64,000 nucleotides of DNA from contig NZ_FXTC01000003.1 in NCBI RefSeq assembly GCF_900182655.1, positions 62,001-126,000 of the forward strand, written 5' to 3'. Shown here piece after piece: positions 60,817 through 64,000 of this stretch (the stretch's first letter is position 1; each line of letters opens with the position of its first letter). A model generated the notes under the pieces. The model had not been told where the DNA came from, did not search any database, and saw nothing but the letters and a program-made list of their open reading frames with translations. Position numbers and translations under genes: made by a program. Source of the stretch: Chryseobacterium rhizoplanae. Lineage in GTDB: Bacteria > Bacteroidota > Bacteroidia > Flavobacteriales > Weeksellaceae.

Positions 60817-62745
60817 CTATTTATCTAGGGCCTCATAGATTGAATTATTGCTTCGGAATTCCGGCACTATTGTCTTAAGAATCCTTACTACCTCTACTTT
60901 ATCTCTTCTAAGGGAAGCTTTTGTAATTTGTGTGGTAAGCATCTCTATTTCTTCAAATCCTATAGAAGGGTCTTTAGAAATCATAATTTTTTCATTGTGC
61001 GTAGGAAGAGTTTTCGCATCATCACTTAAAAGTTCTTCATAAAGCTTTTCTCCAGGCCTTAATCCTGTATAAATGATCTTAATATCAATATTAGGTTCGA
61101 ATCCTGATAATTTGATCATTCTTTTCGCAAGATCAAGAATTTTAACAGGTTCACCCATATCAAAGACAAAAATCTCACCTCCTTCTCCCATTGTTCCAGC
61201 CTGAAGTACCAATTCACATGCCTCCGGAATAGTCATGAAATATCTTACAATTTCCGGGTGAGTGATGGTTACCGGACCTCCGGCTTCGATCTGTTTTTTA
61301 AAGTGAGGAATTACGGAACCGTTAGAACCTAATACGTTTCCAAATCTTGTTGTAATAAATTTGGTAACATTACCTTCTACATTTTGAAGCGACTGTACAA
61401 AAAGTTCCGCAGCTCGTTTTGAAGCTCCCATAACGTTGGTAGGATTTACAGCTTTATCTGTAGATACCATTACAAACCTGTTTACTTTATACTTGCTGGA
61501 CAATTTTGCAACAATCTTAGAACCTAATATATTAACAAAAATTGCTTCGTGTGGATTTTCTTCTACCAAAGGCACATGCTTATAAGCAGCAGCATGGTAT
61601 ACCATCGAGAATTTATAGGTCTGGAATAAAGATTCCATTCTGTGATGATTAGAAACATCTCCTAAAACAAATTTGAAAGCAATATGAGGAAACTTGTCTC
61701 TCATTTCGAGTTCAATTTCATAAAGAGGAGTTTCTGCCTGATCCAGAACGACAATTAGAGAAGGATTAAAGTTAGCAACCTGTCTTACAATTTCACTACC
61801 TATGGAACCTGCTCCACCAGTTACTAATACGGTTTTATCATAATGTCTGCTCTTGACTTTTTCGTTTTGAATTTTGATAGGCTTTCTATTCAGTAAGTCT
61901 TCAATTTGAAGATTTCTGATAGACCCGCCCAGATCGCTGTCTCTTAGCTTTTGTACTGACGGTGCCTTAAAGACATTAAGATCCTTCTCTAAAAATAAAT
62001 TCACCCACGCATTCATCTCATCTCTGGCCATCATCTCCTTAACAATGAGAATACCATCAATAATAAGATCTTCTTTGGTGTTTTCTTCTATTTTTTGTTT
62101 TCCGTAGATTGGTTTTCCTAGTAGAGATGCTCTTTTAGAATCTGTTCTCTGAGTTAAAAAACCTACTACCTGATAAGGAAGGCTCGGATTATCAAGAATA
62201 GCACGTGCAATTGCAATTGATTGTTCATCAATTCCTAATACCAGAATTCTTTTTTTCAGTGCGCTTCTTCTGTATTCCCTTACAATATGGAAAAATTCTT
62301 TCACATATAATCTGAAAAGGAATAATCCCATAAATGAAATTACAAAATAAAGGATCAGATAAGGAGTAAGTATAAACTTGGCCCCTGTAGTCCAGAAGTA
62401 AAGAATATTGATCGTTCCGATAGTCAGCATTGTGCAAAAGCATGATATCAGAAGCTTAAATAAGTCTATAAATGTTGAATGGCGGATAATTCCGGCATAC
62501 GTCTTGAAGAGATACATAAAAACAGTATTCGCCAAAATAATAAAAGCAAAAATTAAGCTTTTATCTTCATGGTAAATAAATTCCTGTTTAGTAATTTTTT
62601 CGATAATGTAAGTAGAAAGAAATAGAGATATAACCAGAATAATAATGTCTATTACAAGAATTATCCATCTAGGAAGATATCTTACGTCTGAGAGATTGAC
62701 AACATTATCCCCTCCAAATATTGTTTTTCTAAGAGAATCGTACAT
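60817..62745 (-). CDS. membrane UDP-GlcNAc 4,6-dehydratase (CapD/PglF/WbpM-like)
   Basis: This 642-residue protein has an N-terminal membrane domain with four helices (about 25-150), a small Rossmann region (about 160-270), and a C-terminal SDR domain (about 305-590). The SDR domain has the NAD motif VTGGAGSIGSEIVRQ and, in place of Tyr-x-x-x-Lys, MGASKRAAE: the inverting 4,6-dehydratase type. It converts UDP-GlcNAc to a 4-keto-6-deoxy sugar, the first step of diacetamido-bacillosamine or QuiNAc/FucNAc. It is the first gene of the locus, downstream of the promoter. The partner PglE- and PglD-like genes are 22 kb further down. Confidence 0.92.
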   Translation of the reverse strand: MYDSLRKTIFGGDNVVNLSDVRYLPRWIILVIDIIILVISLFLSTYIIEKITKQEFIYHEDKSLIFAFIILANTVFMYLFKTYAGIIRHSTFIDLFKLLISCFCTMLTIGTINILYFWTTGAKFILTPYLILYFVISFMGLFLFRLYVKEFFHIVREYRRSALKKRILVLGIDEQSIAIARAILDNPSLPYQVVGFLTQRTDSKRASLLGKPIYGKQKIEENTKEDLIIDGILIVKEMMARDEMNAWVNLFLEKDLNVFKAPSVQKLRDSDLGGSIRNLQIEDLLNRKPIKIQNEKVKSRHYDKTVLVTGGAGSIGSEIVRQVANFNPSLIVVLDQAETPLYEIELEMRDKFPHIAFKFVLGDVSNHHRMESLFQTYKFSMVYHAAAYKHVPLVEENPHEAIFVNILGSKIVAKLSSKYKVNRFVMVSTDKAVNPTNVMGASKRAAELFVQSLQNVEGNVTKFITTRFGNVLGSNGSVIPHFKKQIEAGGPVTITHPEIVRYFMTIPEACELVLQAGTMGEGGEIFVFDMGEPVKILDLAKRMIKLSGFEPNIDIKIIYTGLRPGEKLYEELLSDDAKTLPTHNEKIMISKDPSIGFEEIEMLTTQITKASLRRDKVEVVRILKTIVPEFRSNNSIYEALDK

Positions 62746-62785
62746 TGTCTATATTGGTGTTCATATTTAATTAATGTGTAATATC

Positions 62786-62799
62786 TGATCTTGTGATCA
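62786..62799. promoter_or_regulatory. palindrome at the polysaccharide promoter start site
   Basis: TGATC, 4 bases, GATCA form a perfect dyad that touches the downstream edge of the -7 box at the probable transcription start. It could be an operator or an RNA 5' hairpin. No regulator gene is adjacent. Confidence 0.4.
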
Positions 62800-62825
62800 A
62801 AGATAATTCCGATACAATCATGCAA
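62798..62825 (-). promoter_or_regulatory. promoter of the surface polysaccharide locus
   Basis: On the minus strand TTG (62823-62825) and TATCTTTG (62798-62805) are 17 bases apart, matching the flavobacterial consensus; the first ATG is 53 bases downstream. Confidence 0.65.
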
Positions 62826-63103
62826 AAATAAAATAAATTTATTTCAATATGTTGAAATCAAAAATAAATTTGATGTTATATTTATGAAATCTAGCAATTT
62901 CATTACGATACAGCTAAAACTCACAGACAAAAATCATACCATATAAAGTCTTATAAAGGCGATATTTATCTATAAAAATTCTTTATTTCAGCTGTTTTAT
63001 CTTTAAAATAATTATTAAATATTTATGTATCAACCTCTTTCACTGAACTGATTGTTTTTTTGTTAAAAGTCATATGTCAAGTTTTTTGGAATTCATTAAT
63101 ATA

Positions 63104-63562
63104 TTATTCAAAAATATCAATTATTTTCTCATATTCAAAACCTTTACTCATCAAATATTTTATAGTCTTGGTTTTTTTTTGATATTCTTTCAAACCAGTT
63201 TGTTTAGAATAATATCCTTCAAAAATTTTCCTGATAGTCTTCTCATAATCAGAATCATCTATCTCATCAAAGCACGAGCTGATCAACCTTTCTGAAATCT
63301 GTTTTTGCTTCAGATTCATTTTAATTTTGGTCTTCCCCCAGTGTTTAATGTAAAATTTACCTCTGATATAGCTTCGTGTAAACCTTTCTTCATTCAGATA
63401 GTTTTCTTTCAGGAGATATAAAATGATTTCTTCTTTGGCTTCATCAATAAGCAGAAATTCTCTCATCTTCTGTTCCACTTCTGCATGGCAGCGGTCCTGG
63501 TAAACACAGTAGTTCACCAGTTTCTGCTTGATTTCCTCGAAGGTATAAGATTTCTTTTCCAT
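63104..63562 (-). CDS. recX: regulatory protein RecX
   Basis: This 152-residue helical protein has the RecX pattern: three repeats of a three-helix unit (about 20-150; NYCVYQDRCHAEVEQKM, YLLKENYLNEERFTRSYIRGKFYIKHWGKTKIKMNLKQKQISERL). It inhibits or modulates RecA filaments. It follows the glyA gene with a terminator between, and ends 358 bases before the polysaccharide locus start. The recA gene is not in the window. Confidence 0.9.
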   Translation of the reverse strand: MEKKSYTFEEIKQKLVNYCVYQDRCHAEVEQKMREFLLIDEAKEEIILYLLKENYLNEERFTRSYIRGKFYIKHWGKTKIKMNLKQKQISERLISSCFDEIDDSDYEKTIRKIFEGYYSKQTGLKEYQKKTKTIKYLMSKGFEYEKIIDIFE

Positions 63563-63571
63563 TGAATAAAA

Positions 63572-63598
63572 AAAGAATGAGCAGTTTGCCCATTCTTT
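63572..63598 (-). terminator. terminator of glyA
   Basis: AAAGAATG pairs with CATTCTTT, with an inner GCA/TGC extension, followed on the minus strand by seven T. It lies between glyA and recX. Confidence 0.75.
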
Positions 63599-63618
63599 AT
63601 ATGATATCGGAATGTCTG

Positions 63619-64000
63619 TTAGTAATTGAACAGAGCTTTTCCTTCCATTAATTCGTTAACTTTCTTTCTTACGGATGTAAGAACTTCTTCATTTTTGATA
63701 TTGTCTACCACTTCAGAAATCAATCCTGCAATAGTATCCATATCATTTTCTTTCAAACCTCTTGTTGTAATAGCTGCCGTTCCTAATCTGATACCAGATG
63801 TTGTGAATGGAGATTTATCATCAAAAGGAACCATGTTTTTGTTACAAGTAATATCAGCAAGCACTAATGCTTTTTCTGTTTCTTTACCGTTTACTCCTTT
63901 ATTTCTAAGGTCTACCAGTATCAGGTGATTATCTGTACCACCGCTTACGATATCAAATCCTCTGTCGATCATCGCTTTTGATAACGCCTGAGCATTGGAT
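63619..64000 (-). CDS. glyA: serine hydroxymethyltransferase, C-terminal part (cut by window edge)
   Basis: This is the C-terminal 126 residues of GlyA, the PLP enzyme that interconverts serine and glycine with tetrahydrofolate. The visible part begins [21 protein letters not shown] and includes [19 protein letters not shown] and [19 protein letters not shown], the substrate- and folate-binding C-terminal domain. The PLP lysine and N-terminal domain lie to the right of the window. The frame runs open to the edge, so the gene is truncated by the window, not broken. Confidence 0.93.
   Translation of the reverse strand, partial: SNAQALSKAMIDRGFDIVSGGTDNHLILVDLRNKGVNGKETEKALVLADITCNKNMVPFDDKSPFTTSGIRLGTAAITTRGLKENDMDTIAGLISEVVDNIKNEEVLTSVRKKVNELMEGKALFNY

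Larger units (their letters stand above)
62746..63103. other. 358-base region: promoter of the polysaccharide locus
   Basis: This contains the promoter of the minus-strand polysaccharide locus (62798-62825), an overlapping palindrome TGATCttgtGATCA (62786-62799), and further AT-rich DNA up to recX. No JUMPStart/ops-like element, gene or RNA was recognised in the rest. Confidence 0.6.

Noticed and set aside
1..64000. CRISPR arrays, prophage, tRNA or rRNA genes, and restriction or other known defence systems
   Set aside because: None of the needed repeat arrays, RNA patterns or signature proteins was seen in the window.

Overview
The window is chromosomal DNA of a Bacteroidota bacterium, most likely a Chryseobacterium or close relative (family Weeksellaceae). 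The evidence is the low GC content, the lack of Shine-Dalgarno sites, and promoters of the flavobacterial type (TTG, 17-23 bases, TAnnTTTG). Protein content agrees: a type IX secretion regulator (PorX), a type IX sorting domain, a fused LpxC/FabZ, a decarboxylase-type SpeA, and a small double-glycine-leader peptide of a kind common in Chryseobacterium. No rRNA, tRNA, CRISPR array, intact insertion sequence or prophage was seen.

Left part (1-16.6 kb) holds housekeeping and small accessory genes. These are agmatinase (cut by the edge) and arginine decarboxylase, a HAD phosphatase, a lipoprotein tyrosine phosphatase, thiamine pyrophosphokinase with a cobalamin adenosyltransferase, a TonB-dependent receptor, a lipoprotein, a DinB-like protein facing a WYL regulator, a Crp/Fnr regulator beside a carboxymuconolactone-decarboxylase-like protein, an ABC exporter, LptB with an unexplained C-terminal domain, a TM2 protein, an unlisted 48-residue peptide gene, and HemB. 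The gaps are rich in short palindromic or inverted-repeat elements.

Middle part (16.7-36.3 kb) has a tiny protein that is little more than a type IX sorting domain and a Nat-type ABC pair. The lipid A block follows: lpxD, lpxC/fabZ, lpxA, a small secreted protein, efp, an LpxD paralogue and sucD. Next come an HD hydrolase, an S41 peptidase, PorX, YciI, exonuclease III, RlpA, a pair of paralogous secreted proteins, and RimO.

Right part (36.4-62.8 kb) is one continuous minus-strand surface polysaccharide locus of 22 genes. A promoter sits at about 62.81 kb and a terminator at about 36.35 kb. It begins with a membrane 4,6-dehydratase, Wza and Wzc. A Wbp-like set for a 2,3-diacetamido-uronic acid follows (dehydrogenase, oxidoreductase, aminotransferase, acetyltransferase), with an L-2-hydroxyglutarate oxidase inside it. 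Then come a deacetylase/ATP-grasp/PHP trio, flippase, polymerase, glycosyltransferases, a glutaminase fused to a WbpG-like amidotransferase, an O-antigen ligase/polymerase-like protein, and a Pgl-like set for diacetamido-bacillosamine (PglC, PglD, PglE). It ends with a second phosphoglycosyl transferase and RfbC. The predicted product contains a bacillosamine-type sugar and an amidinated diacetamido-uronic acid. The locus is followed (63.1-64 kb) by recX and a truncated glyA.

The most interesting points are the 48-residue double-glycine peptide, the self-contained glutaminase-amidotransferase fusion, the metabolite-recycling logic of the 2-hydroxyglutarate oxidase, the deacetylase/ATP-grasp/PHP trio, and the C-terminal extension of LptB.
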